A stretch of 64,000 nt of DNA from Oceanimonas sp. GK1 (GCF_000243075.1 NC_016745.1:3427001-3491000); one strand, 5' to 3'. Positions 10,908-20,461 are shown, counted from the first letter of the stretch. A program made the numbers and translations. The notes: generated from the letters alone by a model not told the origin.

Positions 10908-10943
10908 GAAAAAGCCAGTTGCAGCAATGCACTGGCTTTTTTG
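10908..10943 (+). terminator. terminator after tRNA-Ile2
   Basis: AAAAGCCAGT and ACTGGCTTTT pair around an 11-nt loop, with further T following. Confidence 0.85.
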
Positions 10944-11428
10944 TGCCGCTGCGCACGCCTGAAAAGCTCCCGGGATACTCAGGAGATACCGCAGCTTCAT
11001 CAATCAGCCGCTCCAAGGTCCTCTACCCTGCCAAAGTTCCATTTGAATTCCGCCCCGCCACAGGCACAATAAGACCTCTATCGCAGCACGCAAAGCGGCC
11101 CGGTCGCCCACAAGATCCGGGCGGTAGCGTGACCACAGCCTAATAAGTGATGATTTGCACAGTGTATTGGCGTGCCTGCCGGCAGAGTGCTCACTATCAA
11201 CACGCCGTGCGCGTGTACAACAAATCAGGCTAAAAAATGCTCATGATATTAATAAGTTACGCCTGAGCCATGTAGATAGTGAGCAAGAAGCTGTAGATAC
11301 CGCGCATGCGCGTTTTCACTCATCACAAAACCCGACTGATGAGTGAAAATTAAATTATTATCAATAGCTTACAAGTTAAACACGAGCTGGCCCATGGTAG
11401 AAATATGAGCATGCTCACTATTAAAATG
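10944..11428. other. gene-free AT-rich gap with inverted repeats, upstream of the integron cassette
   Basis: No convincing gene. From about 11140 the composition becomes AT-rich, unlike the flanks. TGCTCACTATC (11188-11198) is inverted at 11275-11285 and its first ten bases recur directly at 11412-11421, just before the cassette boundary. A 13-bp perfect hairpin is at 11313-11349. I found no integrase fragment and no copy of the tRNA 3' end. Confidence 0.6.
11313..11349. repeat. 13-bp perfect inverted repeat
   Basis: TTTTCACTCATCA (11313-11325) and TGATGAGTGAAAA (11337-11349) with an 11-nt loop. Could be a terminator or protein site; nothing decides. Confidence 0.75.
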
Positions 11429-11447
11429 TTAGGCATCAAGGAAAAGA

Positions 11448-13298
11448 ATGAAAATTATTCGACGTGTTGATATAAAGTACTTCCGATCAATCTATACGAT
11501 AGCGCTTAAGCAATGTGGATCTCTCAATGTATTGTCGGGCCGTAATGATGTGGGGAAGTCGAATATTCTTCGCGCACTGAATCTATTCTTCAACGGTCAA
11601 ACAGATTGGAAAACACCGCTGGATTTTTCCCGGGATTTTTCGCTCGCCCGGTTGGAGCAAGTGCGTAAAGAGTCCGTTAAAGGCAAACAGTTCATTCAAG
11701 TATCGATTGAATTTGAAAGGCCGAGTAATTTTAAAGGGAGCCTTCCAGAGAGATTCGTTGTCAAGAGAAACTGGTATCGAGATCAAAACCAATATAGTCA
11801 AGCTGACAACCTTGTGGCACTAGATAAAGCTGGAAAGTGCCCGTCAACGCTTGCAACAGCTCAGAGAATGCTCCCTGTGTTTCTAAATCGAGTTCACTTT
11901 GAGTATGTTCCTGCAGTAAAAGATAGAGCGTTTTTTGAGCATGTTCTTTCGCGTTTACAGCATTCACTGTTAGGTGCATCGCTTGAGATTGACAACCCAA
12001 TATCTCAGCTTTCTGGTCAGCTAGCTGAACATATCGGGCAGCAAGTGGGGGATTTACGAACGGATTTTTCAAGAGCTACTAATTTAGATACAACCATCGA
12101 ACCACCAAGTCAGCTGTCAAGCCTTTTTCAAGCATTCCAGGTGTCAGTTCCTTCTGGTGAGAATCAAGTATCTCTAAATTTAAGAGGTGATGGTATGCAA
12201 GCTCGTTACATACCGTCGGTTCTTCACTATATCGCTTCAAAGAGCCCCTCTTTTTTTATATGGGGGTTTGAAGAGCCAGAGAATTCGCTAGAATTTGCCA
12301 GCGCTGATTCGCTCGCAGACGATCTTGAAACACGTTACTCGAATGACGCGCAAATTTTAATAACCAGTCATTCACCTGCAATGGTTTCTCGAACAGGCCC
12401 AGAAGTTTCATGCTACCGAGTATGGCAGCCGGATTCAAAAACAGAGGTTGAGCGTTTGGAATATCCACTGGAGAAAACAATTTCCGGAGCAAAACTGAAA
12501 GAAGAAATTGGATTACTAAGAATTCAGCAAGAAATTCATGGTGAGTACAAAAGTAAATTAAAGGAATTGGAAAAGTTATCTAAAAAGGTTTCTTCATTGG
12601 AAGAAGAAATAGAAGCTAAGCAACTTCCTCTTGTGCTAGTGGAAGGTGTGACTGATATCTCAATCATTGAGGCTGCTTGGAAAAAGCTCAATCCCAATGT
12701 TGAAATGCCATTCATGATTCGTTCCGCTGACCCTTCAGCAAATATTTCTGGTGGTGGAAGTGGAGGGGCAGGTTCATTGGCTAAAGCTATTGAAAGTATT
12801 CATCCCGCAGATGGTCGCCATGTTGTCGCTGTCTTCGATCATGATCAAGAAGGGATAAAGGCGTTTGATTCGCTAAGCAAGAACTTCAAGATTGTGAAGG
12901 CGCGATCACATGAAAAAAGGCATGCAAATGGATATGCGGTCGCTCTTACTCTTGCCGTAGCTGGCGATAACTTGCCAGTAGTCGAGGCAAAAAATCTATG
13001 TGTAGAATACCTATTCGACAGCGATGTACACCAACTTAAGGATGACGAGGGCCGAGGTCTTGAGTTTAAGGAGCAAGAGATAGTTGTAGCCGCAGCAGGT
13101 AAAAAGATCCCTCTTTCTCCAGAGCAACAGCAGCTATTTTCTGGCGCTTTAGGCGACTTATCAGCTTATCGTTTAGTTTCTGGTGATAAGAAGGCATTTT
13201 CTCAAAATATAGTGCCAAATTTAGAGGCTGATAAGTTTCATCGTTTCTCTGTTCTCTTTGATCGTATTTCGGTAGCACTACAGAACGATAATGCCTAA
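11448..13298 (+). CDS. OLD-family ATPase / TOPRIM nuclease
   Basis: A 616-residue protein with an ABC-type ATPase part and a TOPRIM nuclease part, the architecture of OLD (overcoming lysogenisation defect) proteins, several of which defend against phage. Walker A is SGRNDVGKSN near residue 35; the Walker B/signature region is GFEEPENSLEF near 275; ITSHSPAMV is the switch histidine region. A coiled stretch (about residues 350-395) leads to TOPRIM motifs LVLVEGVTD (about 395) and VAVFDHDQEG (about 463). There is no UvrD-like helicase partner, so it fits stand-alone (class 1) OLD rather than Gabija GajA. Codon use is AT-rich; the gene is carried on an integron-type cassette and has no promoter of its own that I can see. 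Confidence 0.9.
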   Translation: MKIIRRVDIKYFRSIYTIALKQCGSLNVLSGRNDVGKSNILRALNLFFNGQTDWKTPLDFSRDFSLARLEQVRKESVKGKQFIQVSIEFERPSNFKGSLPERFVVKRNWYRDQNQYSQADNLVALDKAGKCPSTLATAQRMLPVFLNRVHFEYVPAVKDRAFFEHVLSRLQHSLLGASLEIDNPISQLSGQLAEHIGQQVGDLRTDFSRATNLDTTIEPPSQLSSLFQAFQVSVPSGENQVSLNLRGDGMQARYIPSVLHYIASKSPSFFIWGFEEPENSLEFASADSLADDLETRYSNDAQILITSHSPAMVSRTGPEVSCYRVWQPDSKTEVERLEYPLEKTISGAKLKEEIGLLRIQQEIHGEYKSKLKELEKLSKKVSSLEEEIEAKQLPLVLVEGVTDISIIEAAWKKLNPNVEMPFMIRSADPSANISGGGSGGAGSLAKAIESIHPADGRHVVAVFDHDQEGIKAFDSLSKNFKIVKARSHEKRHANGYAVALTLAVAGDNLPVVEAKNLCVEYLFDSDVHQLKDDEGRGLEFKEQEIVVAAAGKKIPLSPEQQQLFSGALGDLSAYRLVSGDKKAFSQNIVPNLEADKFHRFSVLFDRISVALQNDNA

Positions 13299-13361
13299 CA
13301 AATCAATTAACTACGCGCCTTCGGCGCCGGACGCAGCAAAGCTGCGCCGGTTATTGAAGCG
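13293..13361 (+). other. attC recombination site
   Basis: R'' GCCTAAC (13293-13299), L'' TCAATTAAC (13303-13311), L' GTTATTGA (13350-13357), then GC and the GTT crossover triplet starting at 13361. L'' pairs with L' except for one unpaired T, the extrahelical base typical of attC. The centre has GC-rich stems with AAA and TTC loops. The GAAGCGTTA ending resembles the aadA cassette sites. Confidence 0.8.
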
Positions 13362-13463
13362 TTAATTTAGTCATCCAATTGATATAGAGGTTATTGAAAA
13401 ATCAGATCACGTAAAGCCATTAGAAATCTGGCAGGTGACGGAGCATATTACAGGAGCCAAGAG

Positions 13464-14351
13464 ATGTTTAATGGTCTAAGCGCATTTCCCCTTACCCCCA
13501 TGAATATGAAAGGACCGAACGAAACATCCTTTGTTCGCCTGATCGAACGCCTTACTGAGGCGGAAGTGGATTCTATCGGGGCACTGGGATCCACCGGCAG
13601 CTATGCCTATCTGAACCGGGCCGAACGGGCCCAAATTATTCAGCTGGCGGTGCAACATGCCGGGCCGATACCGGTCATGGCAGGAATAGGAGCGACGAGC
13701 ACCAGAGAAGTGCTGCACCTGGCCGAAGATGCCCAACAGGCCGGTGCTAGCGCACTGTTGCTGGCACCTGTGTCATACCAGCCGCTGACCAGTGAGGAAG
13801 TCTACGAGCTTTACCGAAGCGTCAGCGCTGAAATTTCGGTGCCCCTGTGTGTATACGATAATCCGCGCACGACCCGTTTTGAATTTACTGACGAGCTGCA
13901 TGGCCGTATCGCTCAGTTGCCCAACATCGCTTCGATAAAAATTCCGGGTGTTCCTGCCGACCCGCAAGCTGCAAAAGAGCGGATATCCCGTCTGCGCAAG
14001 CTGATTCCTTCTCATGTATCCATTGGTATCAGCGGAGATCCCTTGGCTGCAACCGGGCTGAACGCCGGCTGTGAGCTGTGGTATTCGGTGCTGGGTGGGC
14101 TTTTTCCAGAAATGGCCCTGGCACTGACCCGGGCCGCGCAAAGCGGTAACGCTGCACTGGCGGAACAGCTCTCAATGCGCCTGTCCCCGCTCTGGGCATT
14201 GTTTAATCAGCACGGCAGCGTCCGGGTGGTGGCAGCGGCGGCAGAATTGCTGGGGCATGCCAGCGCTCCTTGTCTGCCGGCGCCACTGCAGGCATTGAAT
14301 GCTGCCGAGCGGGCAGCGCTCGCCACGCTGTTGGATGAACTCGCTCTGTAG
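13464..14351 (+). CDS. dihydrodipicolinate synthase / N-acetylneuraminate lyase family protein
   Basis: A class I aldolase of the DapA superfamily, 295 residues. The Schiff-base lysine lies in SIKIPGV near residue 159 and the catalytic tyrosine in CVYDNPRT near residue 131. The pyruvate-binding GSTGS loop (ALGSTGSYAYL, near 42) replaces the usual GTTGE, which argues against ordinary DapA; substrate unknown. A CAGGAG site precedes the ATG. Composition is back to that of the host chromosome. Neighbours (a sirtuin and a GFA protein) give no pathway hint. Confidence 0.85.
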   Translation: MFNGLSAFPLTPMNMKGPNETSFVRLIERLTEAEVDSIGALGSTGSYAYLNRAERAQIIQLAVQHAGPIPVMAGIGATSTREVLHLAEDAQQAGASALLLAPVSYQPLTSEEVYELYRSVSAEISVPLCVYDNPRTTRFEFTDELHGRIAQLPNIASIKIPGVPADPQAAKERISRLRKLIPSHVSIGISGDPLAATGLNAGCELWYSVLGGLFPEMALALTRAAQSGNAALAEQLSMRLSPLWALFNQHGSVRVVAAAAELLGHASAPCLPAPLQALNAAERAALATLLDELAL

Positions 14352-14352
14352 C

Positions 14353-14377
14353 GTTATTTTTCACGCCTAAAATAACA
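14353..14377. repeat. inverted repeat after the dapA-like gene
   Basis: GTTATTTT and AAAATAAC flank a short centre just behind the stop codon; a weak terminator candidate. Confidence 0.45.
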
Positions 14378-14511
14378 GCCCGGTGTAGGCATTTACCCCA
14401 TGGCGGAGGAATATGCCGCCATCACCGACTGCTGGTGAAATTCCTTCTCCCCTGGCCGGCTCTCTGAATATATTGAATACTGTTGACGCTACTGCTCCGG
14501 GAGCCCACGCC

Positions 14512-15339
14512 ATGACCGACGCCACCACCGCGCTGCTTGAGTTTATTCACCAGCACCCTCGCCTGCTGGTGCTGACCGGCGCCGGCATCAGCACCGACTC
14601 CGGCATTCCCGACTACCGGGATCAGCTAGGCCAGTGGAAGCGCCCGCAGCCGGTGCAGCATCCGGATTTTATGGGCTGTGAGCACACCCGTAAGCGGTAC
14701 TGGGGCCGCAGCCTGGTGGGCTGGCCGGTCATGCGGGATGCGCGCCCCAATCCGGCCCACAGTGCGCTGGCCACCCTTGAGCGGCTGGGTCATGTGAGTT
14801 TGCTGGTTACCCAGAACGTGGACGGCCTGCACCAGCGGGCCGGCAGCGAAAAGGTAGTGGACCTGCATGGCCGCTCCGATCAGGTGGTGTGCATGCGCTG
14901 CGACTATCGCTACAGCCGGGATGACACCCACCAACGCAGTGCCGAGCTGAACCCGGAGTTTATTCACTATACCGCCGCCACGGCACCGGATGGCGATGCG
15001 GATCTGGAAGTGGATTTCAGCCGCTTTCACGTGCCCGAGTGCGACCGGTGCGGCGGCATTCTCAAGCCCGATGTGGTGTTCTTTGGCGACAATGTGCCCA
15101 GGCAACGCGTGGCAGATTCACTGAATGCCCTTGAAGCGGCCGACGGCCTGCTGGTGATTGGCTCGTCGCTAATGGTGTATTCCGGCTTTCGCTTCTGCCG
15201 CAAGGCCCAGGAGTGGAACAAGCCCATCGCCGCCCTTACCCTGGGCAAAACCCGGGCCGATGAGCTGCTCAGCCTCAAGCTGAATGCGCCCATCACTCCG
15301 TTGTTGCAGGGAGTACTGAACGGGCTGGCAGCCGAATAA
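14512..15339 (+). CDS. Sir2-family NAD-dependent protein deacylase
   Basis: Removes acyl groups from lysine using NAD+. At 275 residues it carries LTGAGISTDSGIPDYRD (NAD-binding GAG and phosphate loop, about residue 20), TQNVDGLHQRAGS (about 105), the catalytic DLHGR histidine, and two zinc-binding Cys pairs, CMRC and CDRCGG, with the second followed by ILKPDVVFFGD. The arrangement resembles class II (SIRT4-like) bacterial sirtuins rather than CobB. The start at 14512 is preferred over an in-frame ATG 99 bp upstream because it follows GGGAG and matches the usual N terminus. GFA protein follows 24 bp behind. Confidence 0.93.
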   Translation: MTDATTALLEFIHQHPRLLVLTGAGISTDSGIPDYRDQLGQWKRPQPVQHPDFMGCEHTRKRYWGRSLVGWPVMRDARPNPAHSALATLERLGHVSLLVTQNVDGLHQRAGSEKVVDLHGRSDQVVCMRCDYRYSRDDTHQRSAELNPEFIHYTAATAPDGDADLEVDFSRFHVPECDRCGGILKPDVVFFGDNVPRQRVADSLNALEAADGLLVIGSSLMVYSGFRFCRKAQEWNKPIAALTLGKTRADELLSLKLNAPITPLLQGVLNGLAAE

Positions 15340-15363
15340 GCATTTAAAAACCAGGAGGTTTTC

Positions 15364-15780
15364 GTGGCGACTCAATACACAGGATCATGCCTCTGCGGTG
15401 GTGTGAACTATACGCTTGCGGGGGAGTTTCGGTCTTTTTACCTGTGCTACTGCCATCGCTGCCAAAAAGGCACGGGCTCTGCCCATGCCGCCAATCTGTT
15501 TGCGCCGTCTGCGGTGTTAACCTGGACTCGGGGCGAAGAGGATGTCAAAACCTACCGGCATGCAAACACGCTGCATGCCAGAAGCTTTTGCCGGCACTGC
15601 GGTTCGGCCCTGCCGGTGGTGGCGGAACACATTGATTGTGTGGTGGTGCCTGCCGGCAGTCTCGACAGCCCGGTGCCCATTGCGCCTACAGCCAGAATTT
15701 TTTTGGGCAGCGGGGCCCCTTGGGCAATCAAGCTGACGGACATTCCGGCTTATCAACACTTGCCGGAATGTCCGTCATGA
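15364..15780 (+). CDS. GFA (glutathione-dependent formaldehyde-activating enzyme/CENP-V) domain protein
   Basis: A 138-residue zinc protein with the cysteine pattern of the GFA fold: GSCLCGGVNY, CYCHRCQKGTGS and FCRHCGSALP. Members range from glutathione-formaldehyde adduct handling to uncharacterised roles, and this one sits with no formaldehyde dehydrogenase, so the substrate is open. The start is a GTG with AGGAGG seven bases upstream. It shares the direction and close spacing of the sirtuin gene and converges on a chemoreceptor gene. Confidence 0.88.
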   Translation: MATQYTGSCLCGGVNYTLAGEFRSFYLCYCHRCQKGTGSAHAANLFAPSAVLTWTRGEEDVKTYRHANTLHARSFCRHCGSALPVVAEHIDCVVVPAGSLDSPVPIAPTARIFLGSGAPWAIKLTDIPAYQHLPECPS

Positions 15781-15799
15781 CCGGTGCCGTTCGCCGGCG

Positions 15800-17710
15800 T
15801 TACACGCGAAAGCGCCCTACCAGCGCCTGCAACTGAGTAGCAAGCCGCGCCAGCTCTGCACTGGCCTGGGCGGTCTGACCCACGGAATGACCGCTTTGCT
15901 CGGCAATGTCGTTGATAAGACTCATGCTGCGGTTTACGTCTTCCGCCACGGCGGACTGCTCTTCCACGGCCGCAGCCACCTGGGTGTTCATGTCGTGAAT
16001 GGCATCCACGGCGGTTTTAATGTCACTCAGCCGGCTGGCCACCGTGTTGGCCTCGTCCACGGCGGTTTCGGTTTTTTGTCGGTTCTGCTCCATCACCGCC
16101 ACCACATTGTGGGTGCTTTGCTGAATGCGGGTCACCAGCTGTTCAATTTCGCCGGTGCTTTGCTGGGTACGCTGGGCCAGGCTGCGCACTTCATCGGCCA
16201 CCACCGAGAAGCCCTTGCCGGCGTCGCCGGCCCGGGCCGCTTCAATGGCGGCATTGAGCGCCAGCAGGTTGGTCTGGTCGGCAATGGTGTGGATCACGTC
16301 CAGCATTTTGCCAATGTCGCCGCTCTGGCGGGCCAGCTCCTGGATCATGGCCGACGCCTGCCCCGCCTCGCCGGCCAGCTCGTGCATGCTCTGCACGCTG
16401 CGGCCCACGGCGTCGCGGCCATGTTCGGTGGTGGCGGTAGTCTGCCGGGCGGTATCGGCGGCATTGCCGGTGTTGCCGGCAATTTCCTGAATCGACATGG
16501 TCATCTGATGCATGGCGGTCACCACCTGGGTGGTCTGATCCCGCTGGCTGTCTACGCCCCGACGGGTTTCCCCGGCCACCTGAGACAACTCCTCGGTGGC
16601 GGCGGCCATCTGGCCGGTGGCGTCCGACACCCGTCGTACCAGCTCCTGCACCTTGGTCACGAAGCGGTTATAGGCCCGGGCCAGCTCGCTCAGCTCGTCA
16701 CGGCCGGCCTCATCCAGGCGCCAGGTCAAATCCCCGTCGCCGTCGGCAATGTCCTGCAGGTTCATTACCGTTGCCCGCAGCGGCTGCACTATGCTGCGCG
16801 CCAGCACCAGGGCCACCAGCACCGCCACCAGCAGGGCAACCGTGGCCAGACTGCCCACAAACAGCCGGGTGGCGGCCAGATTATCGGCGTAGAAGCTGCG
16901 ATCCATGGCAATTTCCACCACCGCAATGGGGTTGCCGGCATAGTCGCTCAGGGTGCGGGCCAGGGTGGCGTAGTGCGTATCTTTTTGCTCTTCACGGCCC
17001 AGCACGGTTTCTCCCCGCCAGGCGGCCAGCAATTGCTCCGCCGTGTTCAGGCTGCCGCCGGCAATGGTGGAGGCCAACTGCTCCGGGCGGTTGCTGTTAA
17101 TGGCATGAATGGCAATGCCGGCACCAAATTCCTGACTGAAATGTTCCGCAAAGGACTGGGCCAGGTTAAGCCCGAACTCCACCGAGCCCAGGTGCCGGCC
17201 CGCCTGGCCGATGGGCGACAGGCCGCGAATGCCAATGCCGGCCACCCCGCCGTCCAGCCCCCGCACCGGCGCCCGGCTCTGGTTGGTGGCCACTATGGTG
17301 GGCCGCAGGGCGCTCAGATCATCACCGTATTTTTCCGGCCGGTGCAGCCGCAGAAAAGAGGTGGCGGGCGCGGTGTGAAACTGAAACTGGGCCACGCCAT
17401 AGTGTTGTTCAAGACGCTTGAACACCGGCAGAAACTGGCCGGCAAGCCGCTCCCGCTCGCCATTGGCAAAGGCACTTTGCACGCCGGGCTGGGCCGCCAC
17501 CATGGCGCTCATGGCCTCGGCAAACAGCGCCTGGGTATCAATCTGGGCACGCACGGCGCCATACAGGCCTTGCAGCTCGCGCTTTTCCGCCTGGGCGATC
17601 AGCCGGTTGGCATTGGCCAGATAAAAGAAGGACATGGCGAGCACGGTGATCGCCACCAGGCCACCCACGCCGGCGGCCAGGCGAGTGCCGATATTAACGT
17701 TTCTGAACAA
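15800..17710 (-). CDS. methyl-accepting chemotaxis protein with large Cache-type periplasmic domain
   Basis: Inner-membrane chemoreceptor. After a short cytoplasmic start there is a membrane helix ([20 protein letters not shown]), a periplasmic domain of about 270 residues resembling dCache_3 ([32 protein letters not shown]), a second helix, a HAMP linker ([22 protein letters not shown]) and the MCP signalling hairpin with tip [15 protein letters not shown]. The TTG start at 17710 follows AAGGA and puts [10 protein letters not shown] at the N terminus; an ATG 141 bp further upstream is possible but lacks a clear ribosome site. No C-terminal CheR-binding pentapeptide. Ligand unknown. Confidence 0.93.
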   Translation of the reverse strand: MFRNVNIGTRLAAGVGGLVAITVLAMSFFYLANANRLIAQAEKRELQGLYGAVRAQIDTQALFAEAMSAMVAAQPGVQSAFANGERERLAGQFLPVFKRLEQHYGVAQFQFHTAPATSFLRLHRPEKYGDDLSALRPTIVATNQSRAPVRGLDGGVAGIGIRGLSPIGQAGRHLGSVEFGLNLAQSFAEHFSQEFGAGIAIHAINSNRPEQLASTIAGGSLNTAEQLLAAWRGETVLGREEQKDTHYATLARTLSDYAGNPIAVVEIAMDRSFYADNLAATRLFVGSLATVALLVAVLVALVLARSIVQPLRATVMNLQDIADGDGDLTWRLDEAGRDELSELARAYNRFVTKVQELVRRVSDATGQMAAATEELSQVAGETRRGVDSQRDQTTQVVTAMHQMTMSIQEIAGNTGNAADTARQTTATTEHGRDAVGRSVQSMHELAGEAGQASAMIQELARQSGDIGKMLDVIHTIADQTNLLALNAAIEAARAGDAGKGFSVVADEVRSLAQRTQQSTGEIEQLVTRIQQSTHNVVAVMEQNRQKTETAVDEANTVASRLSDIKTAVDAIHDMNTQVAAAVEEQSAVAEDVNRSMSLINDIAEQSGHSVGQTAQASAELARLATQLQALVGRFRV

Positions 17711-17943
17711 CGGAATTTCCTTGCTGGTTTGGTGTTGAAACAGGGTTTTGGTCGACTGGATGGATCGGCCGGAGCCAGCCAATACTTGAGTGTTTAACCA
17801 GGTTTTTAAGTTATATGTTCCCGCTATTTTCAGATAATCGATTATAAGCAATGAGAATAGGTTCCACCTGAACCTTGCTGGCGGTTCACTCCCGCAGGCT
17901 ATGATAACATCAGCCCCCTGCCTTCCCGCTTCAAGGAGCCGCC

Positions 17944-19620
17944 ATGTCGCTGGTGCTGCTGCTCACTCAGCAGATGTCGCTGTATCTGGTCATTGTGTAC
18001 CTGGTCAGCCGCACGCCGCTGTTCCGGCTGTTAACCGAAGCGGCCACCCGGCTGCCCCACAAGGTATTTATTTACCTGGTGTTTTCCGGCTTTTGCATCA
18101 TGGCCACCTACTTTGGCGAGCAAACCCATGGCGCCATTGCCAACACCCGGGCCATGGGCGCGGTGCTGGGCGGCCTGCTCGGCGGCCCGGTTACCGGCAC
18201 CCTGGTGGGCCTCACCGGCGGACTGCACCGCTACAGCCTGGGGGGCTTTACCGATCTGGCCTGCGCCGTGTCCACCACCCTGGAAGGGCTCTCCGCCGGC
18301 CTGGTCAGCCTGTATTTGCGGCGCACCGGCAGAAGCGAGCTGATCTTCAACCCGCTGCGGGTCTGCCTGCTGACGCTCGCGGCCGAGCTGATGCAGATGG
18401 CCATTATTCTGCTGCTGGCCCGGCCCTTTGATCAGGCCCTGGCGCTGGTGCTGCAAATCGCGCCGTCCATGCTGCTGGTGAATTCGGTGGGTGCGGCGCT
18501 GTTCATGAGCATGATTCGGGATCAGAAAGCCATGTTCGACAAGCAGTCTTCCGCCTTTTCCACCAAGGCACTGAAAATCGCCGAGCGCAGCGTGGGCCTG
18601 CTCAGCAAGGGCTTTAACCAGGAAACCAGCACCCAGGTGGCGCGCATCTTAATAGAAGAAACCAAGGTCGGCGCCGTGGCCATCACCGACCGGGAAAAAC
18701 TGCTGGCCTTTATCGGCATCGGTGCCGACCACCACCTGCCCGGCGCCCCCATTTCCTCGCAAATGACCCTGGACGCCATTCGCCACAATAAAGTGATGTT
18801 TGCCGACGGGGTGAACGTTCCCTACGCCTGCTCCATGTCGCCTCACTGCCGGCTTGGGTCCAGCCTGGTGATCCCGCTGCGCAGCGACAACGAAGTGGTG
18901 GGCACCATCAAGCTGTACGAGCCCAAGAACAAGCTGTTTCTTAATATCAACCGCACCCTGGGGGAAGGCATTGCCCGGCTGCTGTCGAACCAGATCCTGT
19001 TTGGCCGTTTTGTGGAGCAGCAAAGCCTGCTGACCCAGGCGGAGCTGAAACTGCTGCAAGCCCAGGTCAATCCGCACTTTCTGTTCAATGCATTAAGCAC
19101 CATAGGCGCCATTACCCGGCAGGATCCCGGCAAGGCGCGGCAGCTGTTACAGCAGCTCAGCCAGTTTCTGCGCATCAACCTCAAGCGCACCACCGGCCTG
19201 GTCACCCTGGGCGACGAGCTGGAGCACATTCACGCCTACCTCACCATCGAAAAGGCCCGCTTTATCGACAAGCTGCAAGTGGACATCGACATTCCCGCCT
19301 CGCTGCACGACATTCGCGTGCCGGCCTTCACCCTGCAGCCCATTATCGAAAATGCGGTCAAGCACGGCACCTCACACCTGCTGGACACCGGCCATATTCA
19401 AGTGACGGCGACCATCCAGAGCGGTGTATTATGGCTGGCGGTGACCGACAATGCCGGCCTGTATCAGCCCCAAAAAGACTCGGACGGCCTGGGCATGAAC
19501 CTGGTGCACAAACGCATTCAGAACCTGTTCGGCCCCGACTACGGCCTGACCGTGGTCTGTGAGCCCGGCGAATTTACCCGGGTGGACATTCACCTGCCCG
19601 TGACGGAGCCTGCATCATGA
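17944..19620 (+). CDS. btsS: LytS/BtsS-type sensor histidine kinase
   Basis: Membrane sensor kinase of 558 residues. The N-terminal part holds five to six helices of the 5TM-LYT type ([29 protein letters not shown] with conserved G-rich loops). A GAF-like part covers about 225-355, then the LytS kinase box [19 protein letters not shown] near 375 and an HATPase end ([26 protein letters not shown]). It resembles E. coli BtsS (YehU), which senses extracellular pyruvate. The stop overlaps the start of the regulator gene by four bases, and a CstA-type transporter follows, which supports the Bts assignment. Confidence 0.92.
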   Translation: MSLVLLLTQQMSLYLVIVYLVSRTPLFRLLTEAATRLPHKVFIYLVFSGFCIMATYFGEQTHGAIANTRAMGAVLGGLLGGPVTGTLVGLTGGLHRYSLGGFTDLACAVSTTLEGLSAGLVSLYLRRTGRSELIFNPLRVCLLTLAAELMQMAIILLLARPFDQALALVLQIAPSMLLVNSVGAALFMSMIRDQKAMFDKQSSAFSTKALKIAERSVGLLSKGFNQETSTQVARILIEETKVGAVAITDREKLLAFIGIGADHHLPGAPISSQMTLDAIRHNKVMFADGVNVPYACSMSPHCRLGSSLVIPLRSDNEVVGTIKLYEPKNKLFLNINRTLGEGIARLLSNQILFGRFVEQQSLLTQAELKLLQAQVNPHFLFNALSTIGAITRQDPGKARQLLQQLSQFLRINLKRTTGLVTLGDELEHIHAYLTIEKARFIDKLQVDIDIPASLHDIRVPAFTLQPIIENAVKHGTSHLLDTGHIQVTATIQSGVLWLAVTDNAGLYQPQKDSDGLGMNLVHKRIQNLFGPDYGLTVVCEPGEFTRVDIHLPVTEPAS

Positions 19621-20327
19621 TCACCTGCCTGATTGTTGACGACGAGCCCTTTGCCCGGGAGGAGCTGGCCGCCCAGCTCGCCGAGGCCGACGACATCGAG
19701 ATTGTGGGCCAGTGCGGCAACGCCATTGAGGCCATGCAGGCCATCAGCCGGCTGCAGCCCGATCTGGTGTTTCTGGATATTCAAATGCCCCGCATCAGCG
19801 GCATGGAGCTGATCGCCATGCTGGATCCGGCCACCATGCCCCGGGTGGTGTTCGTTACCGCCTTTGACGAGTTTGCGGTGCAGGCCTTTGACCGCCATGC
19901 CTTTGACTATTTGCTCAAACCGGTGGATGAACGGCGGCTGCAGCAGACCCTGGAGAAGGTACGCCGGGATCGGCGCCCCCAGGCCCTGGAAACACTGGCG
20001 CCCGACCGGCTGGAGCACCTGCCCTGCTACAGCGGCCAGAAGCTGAAAGTGGTGCCGGTGGCGGAGGTGGAATACGTGTTCAGTGATCTCTCCGGCGTGC
20101 ACGTGGCCACCCCCCGCGAGCAGGTACACACCCATATGACCCTCAAGGTAATTGAGGAAAAAACCCCCTTGGTGCGCTGCCACCGGCAATATCTGGTGGC
20201 CCCCGGCGCCATTGCCGAGATCGAGATGCGGGAGGCGGGCGCCGAGCTCACCACCCGCGCCGGCGCCAAGGTGCCGGTGTCGCGCCGCTACCTCAAGCCC
20301 CTTAAGCAGCTGTTCGGCTTTCACTAG
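19617..20327 (+). CDS. btsR: LytTR-family response regulator, BtsR type
   Basis: A 236-residue regulator with a receiver domain (TCLIVDDEPFAREEL with the acidic pair, phospho-acceptor D in LVFLDIQMPRISG near residue 54, K in FDYLLKPVDE near 102) and a LytTR DNA-binding domain (VVPVAEVEYVFSDLSGVHV ... RCHRQYLVAPGAI). It would be phosphorylated by the overlapping kinase. Its target is probably the transporter gene 134 bp downstream, where three 21-bp-spaced imperfect direct repeats lie. Confidence 0.94.
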   Translation: MITCLIVDDEPFAREELAAQLAEADDIEIVGQCGNAIEAMQAISRLQPDLVFLDIQMPRISGMELIAMLDPATMPRVVFVTAFDEFAVQAFDRHAFDYLLKPVDERRLQQTLEKVRRDRRPQALETLAPDRLEHLPCYSGQKLKVVPVAEVEYVFSDLSGVHVATPREQVHTHMTLKVIEEKTPLVRCHRQYLVAPGAIAEIEMREAGAELTTRAGAKVPVSRRYLKPLKQLFGFH

Positions 20328-20340
20328 CTCGCAATCTGAG

Positions 20341-20395
20341 CGATCGTTCAGCCCGGCTGCCGACCGCTTACCCCCTTGATTCGACCGCTCACCCA
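20341..20395 (+). promoter_or_regulatory. probable LytTR (BtsR) operator upstream of btsT
   Basis: CGACCGCTTACCCC (20361-20374) and CGACCGCTCACCCA (20382-20395) are direct repeats 21 bp apart; a weaker one, CGATCGTTCAGCCC, begins at 20341. LytTR regulators bind pairs of direct repeats spaced about two helical turns. A possible -10 (TACACT, 20426-20431) sits just downstream, so the repeats would be next to the -35. Confidence 0.62.
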
Positions 20396-20461
20396 AGTCC
20401 CCCTTTTCCCGCCTTTATGCCGGCCTACACTGGCGGCCATCTATACAAGAGGGATGATGTG

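Larger units (their letters stand above)
11429..13361 (+). mobile_element. lone integron-type gene cassette (OLD nuclease + attC)
   Basis: The segment begins TTAGGC directly after a G (GTTAGGC at 11428-11434) and ends with an attC-like site whose 3' core is GTT at 13361. Joining the ends would recreate GTTAGGC as the exact complement of GCCTAAC at 13293, as expected for a cassette. The gene starts 19 bp inside and its stop codon lies within the GCCTAAC core, both usual for cassettes. Base composition is clearly more AT-rich than on either side. No integron integrase or second cassette is visible. Confidence 0.78.

Noticed and set aside
11448-13298. Gabija (GajA/GajB) or other multi-gene defence system
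   Set aside because: No UvrD-like helicase or other partner gene follows; only a stand-alone OLD protein can be claimed.
10821-13464. tRNA-Ile2 as attachment site of a genomic island
   Set aside because: No integrase and no direct repeat of the tRNA 3' end was found downstream; the cassette has its own attC-type boundaries.
15887-17797. 636-residue open frame opposite the first chemoreceptor
   Set aside because: Same reason: mirror of MCP codon use, no ribosome site, no motif. Similar antisense frames over btsT, guaD, xdhB and the other MCP genes were dropped too.
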